Positions 1 to 9,026 of a stretch of DNA of 64,000 bases are shown here, one piece after another. The notes below the pieces were generated by a model. The model did not search any database. It worked only from the letters and a program-made list of their open reading frames with translations, and was not told the origin of the DNA. The DNA is from Parageobacillus sp. KH3-4 (GTDB lineage: Bacteria > Bacillota > Bacilli > Bacillales > Anoxybacillaceae), in contig NZ_AP025627.1 of assembly GCF_022846435.1 (NCBI RefSeq), forward strand, positions 902,001 to 966,000, given 5' to 3'. The first letter of the stretch is position 1. Every line of letters begins with the position of its first letter. A program made the translations under genes and the position numbers.

Positions 1-1466
1 ACCGCTATCCGATCGATCCGAAGCTAACCAACCTCATTCCAAAAGAATTTGCCAAGCGGCATATGGTGATGCCTTTAAAAATTGAGGGGGAACGCCTGTT
101 TGTAGCGATGGCTGATCCGATGGACTTTTTTGTCATCGATGATTTGCGCCTTTCGACAGGATTTCATATTGAAACGGCGATTGCCTCAAAAGATGATATT
201 TTGCGGGCGATCCATACATATTATGACATTAATGAGTCTGTAGAAGATTTTTTACAAATGGCCCCCGCAGCGGAAACAAAGGTGGAAGAGGAACGGGCAA
301 TAGAAGAAGATTCCCCGATTGTCCGGCTTGTTAACCAAATTTTGCAGCTCGCCGTTGAACAGCGGGCGAGCGATATCCACATCGACCCACAGGAAACGAA
401 AATCCTTGTCCGTTACCGCATCGACGGAATGCTGCGGACGGACCGCGCGCTTCCAAAACATATGCAAAGCATGCTGACGGCCAGAATTAAAATTTTAGCG
501 AATATGGATATTACCGAGCATCGCATTCCGCAAGATGGGCGGATTAAAATGAACGTCGATTTCCATCCGGTCGATTTGCGCGTTTCCACATTGCCGACCA
601 TCTACGGCGAAAAAATCGTGATCCGCATTCTTGATTTAGGGGCGGCGCTGAACGATATTCATAAGCTTGGTTTTAACCAGTTAAATTTGCAACGGTTTAT
701 TGAACTCATTGAAAGGCCGAACGGAATCGTTCTTATTACTGGGCCGACTGGAGCGGGAAAATCATCGACGTTATATGCGGCGCTGAACCATTTAAACAGC
801 GACGAAGTGAATATTATTACGATCGAAGACCCTGTCGAATATCAGATTGAAGGAGTCAATCAAATTCAAGTCAATCCAAATGTCGGCTTGACGTTTGCGC
901 AAGGGCTGCGTTCAATTTTGCGGCAAGACCCAAACATTATTATGGTTGGAGAAATTCGCGACCGCGAAGCGGCGGAAGTGGCGATCCGCGCGTCATTAAC
1001 CGGCCATTTAGTGTTAAGCACTTTGCATACAAACGACGCGTTAAGCACGATCACGCGCTTAATTGACATGGGAATTGAGCCGTTTCTTGTGGCGACCTCT
1101 TTAGCCGGCGTTGTTTCCCAGCGGCTCGTTCGCCGCGTCTGCCGCGATTGCCAAGAAGAGCAGGAACCAACGAAAAGGGAAATCGAGATTTTTGCCCGCC
1201 GCGGCATGAAAATCGACAAGCTCGTTCGCGGCCGCGGCTGTCCAACGTGCAATATGACGGGTTATAAAGGACGAATCGCCATTCATGAGCTGCTTGTGAT
1301 GACCGACGAAATGCGCCGCGTCATTTTAAATAAAGAGCCATTTTCGAAATTGCGCGAGCTTGCCATTAAAAACCGCATGATTTTTTTGATTGATGACGGA
1401 TTATTAAAAGTAAAGCAAGGATTAACGACGCTAGAAGAAGTATTGAAAGTGGCGATTTTAAGTTAA
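1..1466 (+). CDS. pilB: Type IV pilus assembly ATPase PilB (5' end outside window)
   Basis: Hexameric cytoplasmic ATPase that powers pilus extension (GspE/PilB family). The reading frame is already open at base 3, before the first internal ATG at 63, so the gene starts upstream of the window. Visible in order: the end of the N-terminal GspE-II domain, the Walker A motif GPTGAGKSS (about nt 741-767), the Asp box and Walker B (VGEIRD, about nt 950-965), the TLHTND box, and a zinc tetracysteine made of CRDC (about 1138) and CPTC (about 1237), which is typical of PilB and absent from PilT. It is the first visible gene of a pilBTCADMNO cluster. PilT follows after 12 bases. A ComGA assignment is unlikely because of the length and the full pilus cluster. 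Confidence 0.93.
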   Translation, partial: RYPIDPKLTNLIPKEFAKRHMVMPLKIEGERLFVAMADPMDFFVIDDLRLSTGFHIETAIASKDDILRAIHTYYDINESVEDFLQMAPAAETKVEEERAIEEDSPIVRLVNQILQLAVEQRASDIHIDPQETKILVRYRIDGMLRTDRALPKHMQSMLTARIKILANMDITEHRIPQDGRIKMNVDFHPVDLRVSTLPTIYGEKIVIRILDLGAALNDIHKLGFNQLNLQRFIELIERPNGIVLITGPTGAGKSSTLYAALNHLNSDEVNIITIEDPVEYQIEGVNQIQVNPNVGLTFAQGLRSILRQDPNIIMVGEIRDREAAEVAIRASLTGHLVLSTLHTNDALSTITRLIDMGIEPFLVATSLAGVVSQRLVRRVCRDCQEEQEPTKREIEIFARRGMKIDKLVRGRGCPTCNMTGYKGRIAIHELLVMTDEMRRVILNKEPFSKLRELAIKNRMIFLIDDGLLKVKQGLTTLEEVLKVAILS

Positions 1467-1478
1467 AGGTGGGAAAAA

Positions 1479-2537
1479 ATGAGACAAAGATTGGACGCTC
1501 TTTTACGTGCAGCGTTTGAAGTAAAAGCCTCCGACGTTCATTTAACGGTCGGCGTGCCGCCGATTTTCCGCATCAATGGCGAATTAAAAAAATACGGCCA
1601 AGACGTTTTGCGGCCGGAAGATACAGAAGGAATGGCCAAGGCGATCATCCCGTCTCATTTATGGCTGCGATTTCAGGAAAAAGGAGAATTGGATTTTTCC
1701 TACGGGATTCCCGGCGTCTCCCGCTTTCGCGTCAATACGTATAGGCAGCGGTCGTGCGTGTCGCTGGCCATCCGCATCATTCCGACAAAAATCCCAACGA
1801 TTGATGAACTGCGCCTTCCTGAAGTGATAAAGCAAATCGCGCAAAAGCCGCACGGGCTTGTGCTAGTGACAGGACCGACGGGAAGCGGAAAGTCGACGAC
1901 GCTTGCGGCAATGATCGACTATATGAACAAAACGATGCGCAAACATATTATTACGCTGGAGGATCCAATTGAATATTTGCACAAGCACGGAAGCTGCATT
2001 ATTGACCAGCGTGAAGTCGGCTTTGATACGAACAATTTTGCCAACGGGTTGCGTGCGGCACTAAGGCAAGATCCCGATGTCATTTTAGTCGGGGAACTGC
2101 GCGATTTGGAAACGATCCATACCGCGATTACCGCCGCGGAAACGGGGCATCTCGTCCTTGGCACGCTACATACATCGAGCGCGCCGGCAACGATCGACCG
2201 GATTATTGACGTGTTTCCGCCTGCCCAGCAGTCACAAATCCGCATTCAGCTGGCGTCTGTTCTTGTCGCGATTATTTCTCAACGGCTCTTTCCAACGCCG
2301 CAAAAAACAGGGCGGATCGCCGCCACGGAAATTTTAATCAATAACGCTGCGGTCGCCAATTTAATACGCAACGAAAAAGTTCATCAAATCGTCAACGTCA
2401 TGCAAACAAGCCGCGCCCTTGGCATGCGTACGCTGGCGATGAGCATTAAAGAGCTGATGCAAGCAGGGCTGATCCTTCGCGACGCGGCTGAACCTTATCT
2501 TGCGCAGGAGAGTGGCGATTCGTATGCCTCAGTTTAA
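1479..2537 (+). CDS. pilT: Type IV pilus retraction ATPase PilT
   Basis: Retraction ATPase of type IV pili, needed for twitching and DNA-uptake type pilus withdrawal. The 352 residues are the usual PilT length. Walker A GPTGSGKST lies near residue 130, Walker B LVGELRD near 205, followed by the GTLHTSS box. A C-terminal NLIRNEK segment matches the PilT AIRNLIRE motif. There is no zinc tetracysteine, which separates it from PilB. The ATG is preceded by AAAGGTGGG. The end overlaps the start of pilC. Presence of pilT argues for true retractile pili rather than a competence pseudopilus. Confidence 0.93.
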   Translation: MRQRLDALLRAAFEVKASDVHLTVGVPPIFRINGELKKYGQDVLRPEDTEGMAKAIIPSHLWLRFQEKGELDFSYGIPGVSRFRVNTYRQRSCVSLAIRIIPTKIPTIDELRLPEVIKQIAQKPHGLVLVTGPTGSGKSTTLAAMIDYMNKTMRKHIITLEDPIEYLHKHGSCIIDQREVGFDTNNFANGLRAALRQDPDVILVGELRDLETIHTAITAAETGHLVLGTLHTSSAPATIDRIIDVFPPAQQSQIRIQLASVLVAIISQRLFPTPQKTGRIAATEILINNAAVANLIRNEKVHQIVNVMQTSRALGMRTLAMSIKELMQAGLILRDAAEPYLAQESGDSYASV

Positions 2538-3735
2538 ATATGTAGGCCGAACGATGCAGGGAGGGCGGCGAACTGGCACGATTGTCAGCGAGTCCAAGCG
2601 GGACGCGATCATGAAATTGCGGCAAAAGGGAATTAAAGTCATCGAAATCGCCGAGGTGCCGCAAACGATACTCACCAAAGAAATTACGTTTAGAAAAGCG
2701 GTAAAGCTGCGAGATTTCGTCATTTATTTGCGGCAATTTGCGACATTATTAAAAGCGGGAGTATCGGTCGTGGATTCCACGCGCATTTTAGCGGACCAAA
2801 CAGAAAGCAAGGCGTTGAAAAAAGCGCTTGTCGAAGTCGAAGAGTCGCTTCGCGCCGGAAATCCGTTATCCGCCGCCGCGGCGAAGCATCCGCGCGTCTT
2901 TCCGGCGATGTTTGTCAACATGGTCAAAGCCGGGGAAGCAGGCGGGAATATGGATGAAACGTTGGATCGGCTTGCAGACCACTTTGAAAAAATGCACCGC
3001 ACAAGGCAAAAAATAGTTTCCGCGCTTACCTATCCAATCGCTGTCGCTGTTATTGCCGTTGTGGTCGTCATTTTTTTGCTAGTTTCTGTTGTCCCGACAT
3101 TTGTCGCTATGTTTGCCGACTTTCACGCGGAGCTTCCGGCGATTACGAAATTTGTATTACGCGCAAGCGACATAATGCAAACGTATTGGTGGCTCGTCAT
3201 TACCGGATTCATAGGGATATATGCCGTATTTTCACTGATGAAAAAACAAAAAAAGACAAAATACTACCTTGATTACGCGGCAATGCGCATCCCGTTTTTC
3301 GGAAAGCTAATACAAAAAGCGGCATTGGCGCGCATGACGCGGACATTAAGCTCGCTCTTTTCCAGCTCCGTTCCGATTTTGCAGGCACTGTCAATCGCGG
3401 AAAATGTCGTTGAAAACGAAGTCATTGGCAAAGTGATGAGGCAGGCGCGCGATTCGCTCGAGCGCGGCCAATCGCTTGCTGAACCATTGAAAAAGCATTG
3501 GGCGTTTCCGCCGCTTGTGACGCAAATGATTGCGATCGGCGAAGAAACAGGGTCATTAGACGCAATGCTTGCGAAAGTCGCTGATTTTTACGAAGCGGAA
3601 GTAGACGCCGGCGTCGACCGGCTAAAGTCGCTGATTGAACCGATCATGATCTTGCTTTTGTCGGGGGTCGTCGGAACGATTGTCGCTTCGATTATCATAC
3701 CGATGTACGATATTTTTAATCATATTCAACAGTAA
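2524..3735 (+). CDS. pilC: Type IV pilus inner-membrane platform protein PilC
   Basis: GspF/PilC family platform protein that couples the PilB/PilT motors to the growing pilus. It has 403 residues with two repeated T2SSF domains (about residues 70-195 and 270-395) and hydrophobic segments around residues 170-195, 220-240 and 375-400. The ATG at 2524 (MPQFKYVG) is chosen over the upstream in-frame TTG at 2500, because AGGAG at 2506-2510 lies before it and family members begin near this point. It overlaps pilT by 14 bases, indicating translational coupling. Confidence 0.9.
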   Translation: MPQFKYVGRTMQGGRRTGTIVSESKRDAIMKLRQKGIKVIEIAEVPQTILTKEITFRKAVKLRDFVIYLRQFATLLKAGVSVVDSTRILADQTESKALKKALVEVEESLRAGNPLSAAAAKHPRVFPAMFVNMVKAGEAGGNMDETLDRLADHFEKMHRTRQKIVSALTYPIAVAVIAVVVVIFLLVSVVPTFVAMFADFHAELPAITKFVLRASDIMQTYWWLVITGFIGIYAVFSLMKKQKKTKYYLDYAAMRIPFFGKLIQKAALARMTRTLSSLFSSSVPILQALSIAENVVENEVIGKVMRQARDSLERGQSLAEPLKKHWAFPPLVTQMIAIGEETGSLDAMLAKVADFYEAEVDAGVDRLKSLIEPIMILLLSGVVGTIVASIIIPMYDIFNHIQQ

Positions 3736-3828
3736 TTGTAAGGAATATATTCTCATGCATAGATAAATCGTGTACAATAATTTAGGAAAAAAGTGTGATA
3801 AACAAAAAGTAGGGAGAGGGGTATTACG

Positions 3829-4353
3829 ATGATAAAGCGATTGGTGAAAAACGAACGAGGGCTTACGTTGATTGAATTGCTTGCCGTCATTGTCATTTTA
3901 GGGATTATCGCGGCGATTGCAATTCCGGCGATCGGCGGACTTATCGACAACTCGAAAAAAGACGCACACGTATCAAATGCGCAGCAAATGATTAACGCCG
4001 CGAAAATTGCGGTAACGTCCGATAAAGATTTAGTTCCAGCAAGCGGAAAGGCCAAAATTGTACCACTGAAATATTTGGAGGATAAAGGGTATTTAGAAAC
4101 AGTGAAAGACCCAGATAATAAGCCAGATAACGAATATAAAAAAGGTGGAGATACAGTAACGGAAAAGACTGTTACTGGTGAAAATGTAAGCGGTGAGCCA
4201 ACTAGCAATACATCTTATGTAGTTATTATTAATGATAACAACAAATTATCTTATAAAGTGAAGCTAGTTAATGATAAACGCGGAGTGCAAACTACAGACA
4301 AAAAGGCAGTTAAAGAAGATGATTTAAAACGTTCTGAAGTACGTGATAATTAA
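3829..4353 (+). CDS. pilA: Type IV major prepilin PilA-like
   Basis: Prepilin of 174 residues. A short basic leader MIKRLVKNERG is followed by the class III cleavage site G|LTLIE, with Glu at +5 and the hydrophobic helix LLAVIVILGIIAAIAIPAI. PilD should cut and methylate it. The N-terminal 60 residues are conserved with ComGC-like pilins. The remaining C-terminal part is Lys/Asp/Asn/Thr-rich and its codons are more AT-rich than those of neighbouring genes. The gene has its own leader region of 93 bases with a possible -10 TACAAT at 3773-3778 and a strong AGGGAGAGGGG ribosome site, as expected for an abundantly made subunit. Major-pilin status is inferred. Confidence 0.85.
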   Translation: MIKRLVKNERGLTLIELLAVIVILGIIAAIAIPAIGGLIDNSKKDAHVSNAQQMINAAKIAVTSDKDLVPASGKAKIVPLKYLEDKGYLETVKDPDNKPDNEYKKGGDTVTEKTVTGENVSGEPTSNTSYVVIINDNNKLSYKVKLVNDKRGVQTTDKKAVKEDDLKRSEVRDN

Positions 4354-4367
4354 TGGATTGATTTAAA

Positions 4368-5117
4368 ATGATACAAGTATTCATTTTCCTATACTCCCTT
4401 CTCCTCGGCTCTTTCTTTAATGTCGTCGGTCTTCGCGTGCCTGCGGGAGAGTCGATTGTGTTTCCTCGTTCGCATTGCCCGCGCTGCAAGCGGCAGCTTA
4501 CGGCGCGGGAGCTTATCCCTGTTGTGTCATACATATGGCAAGGAGGGAAGTGCCGAGGATGCGGGGAGCGGATTTCTTGGCTTTATCCGTTTGTCGAGCT
4601 GTCGACGGCGATTCTTTTTACGATTTCGCCGTTTTTGGTGGGATGGTCAAAAGGATTGATCGTATGTTGGACGCTCATTTCGTTATTGATGATTGTATTC
4701 GTTTCCGATATTCGCTACATGATAATTCCCGATAAAGTGCTGCTTGCTTTTGCGGCGATCTTTCTTTTAGAGCGGCTGTTTATTCCATTCATTCCATGGC
4801 GGGATGCGCTTGTTGGTGCGGCGGTTGGTTTTTTGCTGCTTTTCCTCATTGCCGTCATCAGCAAAGGCGGCATGGGCGGCGGTGATATTAAATTGTTCGC
4901 GCTGCTCGGATTTGTGCTTGGATGGAAAATGGTGCTGCTTGCGTTCTTTTTTTCCACGCTTTACGGAACAGCGATCGGGCTGATTGGCATGGCGCTTGGC
5001 AAAGTTCGGCGCCGGGAGCCGATGCCGTTCGGACCTGCGATTGTCCTCGGGTCATTTACCGCCTATTTTTTTGGACAAGACATCGTTGAATGGTATAAGC
5101 AAACGATTTTCTTTTAA
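4368..5117 (+). CDS. pilD: Prepilin peptidase / N-methyltransferase PilD (ComC type)
   Basis: Membrane aspartyl protease that removes prepilin leaders and methylates the new N-terminus. The 249 residues include an N-terminal FNVVGLRVP segment, two CxxC pairs (CPRC and CRGC) of the methyltransferase part, and several membrane helices. The catalytic GGGDIKL motif lies near residue 168, with the first catalytic Asp in SDIRYMIIP near 117. It holds the chromosomal place of comC beside spoIIB, so it may also process competence pilins. It follows pilA by 14 bases. Confidence 0.92.
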   Translation: MIQVFIFLYSLLLGSFFNVVGLRVPAGESIVFPRSHCPRCKRQLTARELIPVVSYIWQGGKCRGCGERISWLYPFVELSTAILFTISPFLVGWSKGLIVCWTLISLLMIVFVSDIRYMIIPDKVLLAFAAIFLLERLFIPFIPWRDALVGAAVGFLLLFLIAVISKGGMGGGDIKLFALLGFVLGWKMVLLAFFFSTLYGTAIGLIGMALGKVRRREPMPFGPAIVLGSFTAYFFGQDIVEWYKQTIFF

Positions 5118-5131
5118 TACGAGGGGAAAAC

Positions 5132-6094
5132 ATGAAGATGTTTACGTTTTTTCAGCCAAGGCATAAAGTTGCCAATCTAGTAATCAAAGATCATATCATT
5201 CGATATGTGGAGACAAAAGCGAACGATCCGTTGTCTGTCCATAAATGGGGTGAGCGCCAGCTTGCGAAAGGGATTATTCATGACGGAAAAATCATGGATC
5301 ACGAAACGTTGGAAATGATTTTAGAAGAATGCGTGGACGAGTGGAAAATAAAAAAACGACGCGTTCGTTTCATTGTGCCAGATTCTTTCGTGATTATCCG
5401 CCGGCTTCCGCTTCCTGCCGATTTAGAAGAAGATGAAATTCGCGGCTATTTGTTTATGGAATTGGGAACAACGATTCCGTTGCCGTTTGACAACCCGGTG
5501 TTTGACTACGTTATTTTCGAAAAGACGCAGGAAGCAACTACTGTTTTATTGTTCGCTGCTCCGGAAGATTTGGTGTTAAGTTACGCGCAGCTTTTGGAGG
5601 AGGCAAAGCTGCGCCCGATTGCCGCTGACGTTTCTCCATTATGTGCCTATCGCCTTTTTTATATAGCCGATCAAGCCAAAAAAGATGATCATATTTTGCT
5701 TATCCAATTTGACCAATCTTCTGTCAATGTTAGCGCGTTTCATCAGCATAAACCTGTTTTTATGCGCCATCTTTTGCTGGAGCAGTACGAAGATATAAAT
5801 ATTGAAAAGGGCCGGCAACGATTCGTCGATCCGTTTGAAGATATATATAAAGAAATGGAACGGATGATGCGCTTCTATTCCTTTTCCATTCATCAAGGAA
5901 AACAACAAATTACCCGCGTGTTTCTTATGGGAGATCATCCGCGTTTGTCCCATGTTTATCAATCGTTGCAAGAACGGCTGGACGTTCCGGTCGAGCTGCT
6001 TTCGGCTGCGATGGCGAGCACGATGGATGTACGCTATCATCTCGCGTGGGGACTTGCGTTAAAAGAGGGAAATGATGATGTTCGTCGATATTAA
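5132..6094 (+). CDS. pilM: Type IV pilus assembly protein PilM
   Basis: Actin-like cytoplasmic ATPase-fold protein of the PilMNO alignment subcomplex. It has 320 residues, no signal peptide, and a PilM/SHS2-FtsA-like fold suggested by KVANLVIKDHIIRYVE at the N-terminus and the RFIVPDSFVIIRRLPLP strand. RBS GAGGGGAAA precedes ATG 5132. It overlaps pilN, which matches its known partner: the N-terminal INLLP motif of PilN binds PilM. Assignment rests on position and sequence character more than on a catalytic motif. Confidence 0.85.
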   Translation: MKMFTFFQPRHKVANLVIKDHIIRYVETKANDPLSVHKWGERQLAKGIIHDGKIMDHETLEMILEECVDEWKIKKRRVRFIVPDSFVIIRRLPLPADLEEDEIRGYLFMELGTTIPLPFDNPVFDYVIFEKTQEATTVLLFAAPEDLVLSYAQLLEEAKLRPIAADVSPLCAYRLFYIADQAKKDDHILLIQFDQSSVNVSAFHQHKPVFMRHLLLEQYEDINIEKGRQRFVDPFEDIYKEMERMMRFYSFSIHQGKQQITRVFLMGDHPRLSHVYQSLQERLDVPVELLSAAMASTMDVRYHLAWGLALKEGNDDVRRY

Positions 6095-6677
6095 TTTGCT
6101 GCCAAAAAAAGAACCGAAAAATGTTGTTTTTCTTCTTAGTATAGTAATTGTCACTGCAATGGTGGTGATTGCCGCAGCTGTTTTTTACATTCTTGTTGAT
6201 AGAGCGGAGATGCAAATCGACTCGCTGGAAAAAGAGCTGAAGCAGGCGCGGGCGCTGCAGGCGATTGAGCAGCAAAAGCTTGCCGATCTCGAATCTGAAA
6301 GGGAAATCAATGAACTAAACCAAGCGGCGCAATGGGCGAAAGATTATCCGCTCAAAATGGTGCCTCTTTTGCGCAACATGGCGGAATTGTTGCCGGAGCG
6401 CGGATTTATCATGAACTTTTCCTATGCAGAAGATGGAACGGTAACGGTTTCGGTGCAATTTGATACAAGCGAGGAAGCGGCCTATTACTTAAAGCGGCTG
6501 TCGGAAGCCAAATTTGTCGCTGATGTACAGTTGAAAAGCCTTTCGGCTGTCAATGAAAACGAAGAAAACGATGAACAACAAAGGATGGCCGCGGAACAAG
6601 TAATGCCCCGCTATCTCGCTCAATATGAAATGCATGTCCATAAACAAGCGTTAGAGGAAAAGGAGAAACAACCATGA
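6078..6677 (+). CDS. pilN: Type IV pilus assembly protein PilN
   Basis: Bitopic inner-membrane protein with a cytoplasmic N-terminus MFVDINLLP, the PilM-binding motif. One membrane helix (about residues 15-38) and a coiled-coil rich in Glu/Lys/Gln (about 40-80) precede the PilN ferredoxin-like domain. Three in-frame ATGs occur at 6072, 6075 and 6078. The third is preferred because the AGAGGGA ribosome site (6064-6070) is too close to the first. It overlaps pilM, and its stop overlaps the pilO ATG by four bases. Confidence 0.85.
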   Translation: MFVDINLLPKKEPKNVVFLLSIVIVTAMVVIAAAVFYILVDRAEMQIDSLEKELKQARALQAIEQQKLADLESEREINELNQAAQWAKDYPLKMVPLLRNMAELLPERGFIMNFSYAEDGTVTVSVQFDTSEEAAYYLKRLSEAKFVADVQLKSLSAVNENEENDEQQRMAAEQVMPRYLAQYEMHVHKQALEEKEKQP

Positions 6678-7381
6678 CCGTACGTTTCTCAAAACGGCAA
6701 CTTTTCGTTCTTTTTCTTTTGTTTACGGTTCTTGGCGCTGCGTGTGCAGGGCTTTACTTTTATATGCTTTATCCGCGTTATCAACAAATTGCAGAGTTAA
6801 GTAGCACGGTGGCAAGCGAGAAAAAAATGCTGGCTGCTGTAAAAGCGGAGATTGCCAAGCAAAAGTCCAGCTTGCCGGAAAGCATCGTGGAGCTGCAAAA
6901 ACAGATACCGGTCAAGCCGCTGACGGAACAGCTATTGCTCGATTTCAAAAAAGCGGAAGTAGTTTCAGGCAGCACGATTTCGAACATGACTTTTCAAGAA
7001 GACGAAAATGTGACAGCAAATCCGCAAGAAAAGACAGAGCAATCTCCTTCTGCGCCGCCGGACGGATTGAAAAAAGTGACGGCGCAATTGACGGTGCAAT
7101 CCCCGTCATACTATCAGCTTGAGCGCTTTTTGCAGACGCTTGAAAATCTGAACCGCATTGTATCGATTGAATCACTCTCTTTTACTGGAAATCCGGAATT
7201 GACGTCGGTCGATACGGAAGTGAATCCGTTAACGTATTCGGTAACGGTCAGCGCGTTTTATTATCCGAAATTAGCGAAGTTGCAAAATATGCTGCCGCAA
7301 ATAGACGTTCCTCCGCCGAGCAAAAAGCGCAATCCACTAACAGAAGTAGTTCCCGAGGGGCAACCGTCATCGCAGCAGTAA
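6674..7381 (+). CDS. pilO: Type IV pilus assembly protein PilO
   Basis: Bitopic partner of PilN: a short cytoplasmic tail, one membrane helix (about residues 10-32), a coiled coil (about 35-75) and a C-terminal globular domain. It has 235 residues. A Gln/Pro/Glu-rich linker near residues 105-130 and a proline-rich tail are present. Assigned from order (pilM-N-O), topology and the PilO-like fold. No catalytic residues are expected. The ATG overlaps the pilN stop (ATGA), so translation is coupled. Confidence 0.83.
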   Translation: MTVRFSKRQLFVLFLLFTVLGAACAGLYFYMLYPRYQQIAELSSTVASEKKMLAAVKAEIAKQKSSLPESIVELQKQIPVKPLTEQLLLDFKKAEVVSGSTISNMTFQEDENVTANPQEKTEQSPSAPPDGLKKVTAQLTVQSPSYYQLERFLQTLENLNRIVSIESLSFTGNPELTSVDTEVNPLTYSVTVSAFYYPKLAKLQNMLPQIDVPPPSKKRNPLTEVVPEGQPSSQQ

Positions 7382-7400
7382 TGAATGGCGGAGTGGCCAT

Positions 7401-7858
7401 ATGTTGCTGCGTACAAATCGAGGAATAACATTAGTGGAACTGTTAGCTGTGATTGTCATTTTAGGAATTGTATCTTCTATTGCTGTTTGCTGTGCTTCAT
7501 ATCATCGAAAAAGCAAAAGAGGGAGCGTTTATTCTGATGCCTATGTGCTTTACGAAGCGGCGCGTCTTTATGTTGGGGCAGAAAAAGTGGAATTTTTGCC
7601 ATCGCGCTCTTCCGAAAAGCCAGCGTACAAGCAGCTTGTAGAAGCAGGATTGCTTCATCCGTTTCAGGACCCGTTTACCGGAAATATGCTGCCATTGGAA
7701 ATGAATCCATCCTTATGTGCTCGTAAAACAAGATAAAGATGGACCGCTATTATTCTATTTGTTTAAAGGGAGAGACGAAACAGCTGTGCACTTATTCGGA
7801 GCAATCTCCAGAAGTTACTGTCGAAGCGTTGTCCGCTCAGCAAATACGTGACCAATAA
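7401..7858 (+). pseudogene. Second type IV prepilin, frameshifted
   Basis: The first open segment (7401-7736, 111 codons) begins with a prepilin leader MLLRTNRG|ITLVE and the usual hydrophobic helix, then loses pilin-like sequence. Other frames restore it. Frame +1 from 7489 gives AVLHIIEKAKEGA (to about 7527), the original frame then gives YSDAYVLYEAARLYV, frame +1 from 7714 gives YVLVKQDKD, and a further shift near 7742 gives YYSICLKGETKQLCTYSEQ and continues to a stop at 7856-7858. Every shift can be explained by a one-base change in a short T or G run. It is a decayed minor prepilin or a sequence with several homopolymer errors. It closes the pilus operon 19 bases after pilO. Confidence 0.75.
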
Positions 7859-7883
7859 TAGCAAAATTTGCCGAAATGATCCG

Positions 7884-7916
7884 AGAACGAGACGACAAAT
7901 GTCTTGTTCTTTTTTT
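7884..7916 (+). terminator. Terminator of the pilus operon
   Basis: Ten-base inverted repeat AGAACGAGAC (7884-7893) / GTCTTGTTCT (7901-7910) with G-T pairing, followed by seven T. It separates the pilus cluster from spoIIB. Confidence 0.85.
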
Positions 7917-7967
7917 CTTTATTTATGATAAGATAGGCGGGAAACGAAGGATAAGGATGGTGACATA

Positions 7968-8912
7968 ATGGACAAGCATAGCCGGGAAATTACGGTGAAA
8001 ATTAACGGAAAAGAACGGCCGTTTACTACCGATAAGCCGAAACATATAGAAACGAACGTGAACATCTTGGAAAAAGAAAAGGAAGCGGAGCCAAGACCGT
8101 ACGCTTCTTTCCAACAAAAGAAAAAGAAACGGGAAAAACGTTCGCCCATTACCGGCGCGTTCAACGCACGGATCAAACCGGCGATTTTTTCGATTGCGAT
8201 GGCGATCATGATTGGAACAGGTTTTGGATTTATCGTATTAAACGTTATTCCGAAGCAAAAAGCACACTCCCCGCAAACGTTAGAAACAGCGCTACCGATT
8301 CCAATGGAGTCGAAAAATTCGGCAAAACCAGCGGCGAAATCTGCTAATGAAGCAGCCGCTGCTTCCTTTACGGTCAGCGTGATTCAAGCGGGAGTATTTA
8401 CAGATCGAGAAGCGGCGTCTGCCTACGCCCGACAGCTCCAGTCTTCCTCCATTCCTGTTGTGGTGGTCGGCGAAAAACAAGTCGCTTTGTTTATCGCCGT
8501 TGGAAATGACAAACAACAGTTGCAGGCGATAAATGAATGGTACAAGCAGAAGGCGCATAGTACATACATAAAATCACTATCGTTTGCCAACATTAACAGC
8601 AAGCGCAAGCCAGTAATAAAAGCAGGTGAAACGCTGTACAGGAAAATGACTTCCATTTCTGTCATTTTGTTAGGAAAAGGGAAGGTAAGCATAGAGGACT
8701 GGAAAAAGCTAGAGAATCATTATCAACAATTTAGGTCTCAAACGGTTCCTAACGACGATGATATCAAGCGATACGTTTCTCATATGAAAACCGCATATAA
8801 CATGCTCATTGCTTACAAAACAAATCAAAGAGAGGAATTGTTGCAAAAAACACAGCAAGAATTGCTAGAAGCGTTAAAGTCGTATATTGCTGTTTTCCCA
8901 TTGCGAAGCTAG
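7968..8912 (+). CDS. spoIIB: Stage II sporulation protein B (SPOR domain)
   Basis: Septal sporulation protein that helps the forespore septum thin during engulfment. It has 314 residues: a charged cytoplasmic N-terminus with a KKKKREKR patch (about residues 50-60), one membrane helix (about 73-95), an Ala/Lys-rich linker, then a SPOR peptidoglycan-binding domain (about 124-200; SVIQAGVFTDREAASAYARQL). The gene lies directly upstream of maf-radC-mreB, as in B. subtilis. AAGGATGGTG precedes the ATG. Confidence 0.88.
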   Translation: MDKHSREITVKINGKERPFTTDKPKHIETNVNILEKEKEAEPRPYASFQQKKKKREKRSPITGAFNARIKPAIFSIAMAIMIGTGFGFIVLNVIPKQKAHSPQTLETALPIPMESKNSAKPAAKSANEAAAASFTVSVIQAGVFTDREAASAYARQLQSSSIPVVVVGEKQVALFIAVGNDKQQLQAINEWYKQKAHSTYIKSLSFANINSKRKPVIKAGETLYRKMTSISVILLGKGKVSIEDWKKLENHYQQFRSQTVPNDDDIKRYVSHMKTAYNMLIAYKTNQREELLQKTQQELLEALKSYIAVFPLRS

Positions 8913-8928
8913 CGAGCTTCTTTTTTTT
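8905..8928 (+). terminator. Terminator after spoIIB
   Basis: Stem GAAGCT/AGCTTC with loop AGCG, overlapping the spoIIB stop codon and followed by eight T. Confidence 0.8.
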
Positions 8929-9026
8929 CGCGTTTTTTCGCCTTTGAAAAATTGTGCTGAATCGCAAAATTTGGTACGATACATGTGTATCTTCCAATTT
9001 GAAACGAATGCAAAAGGGTGATATGG

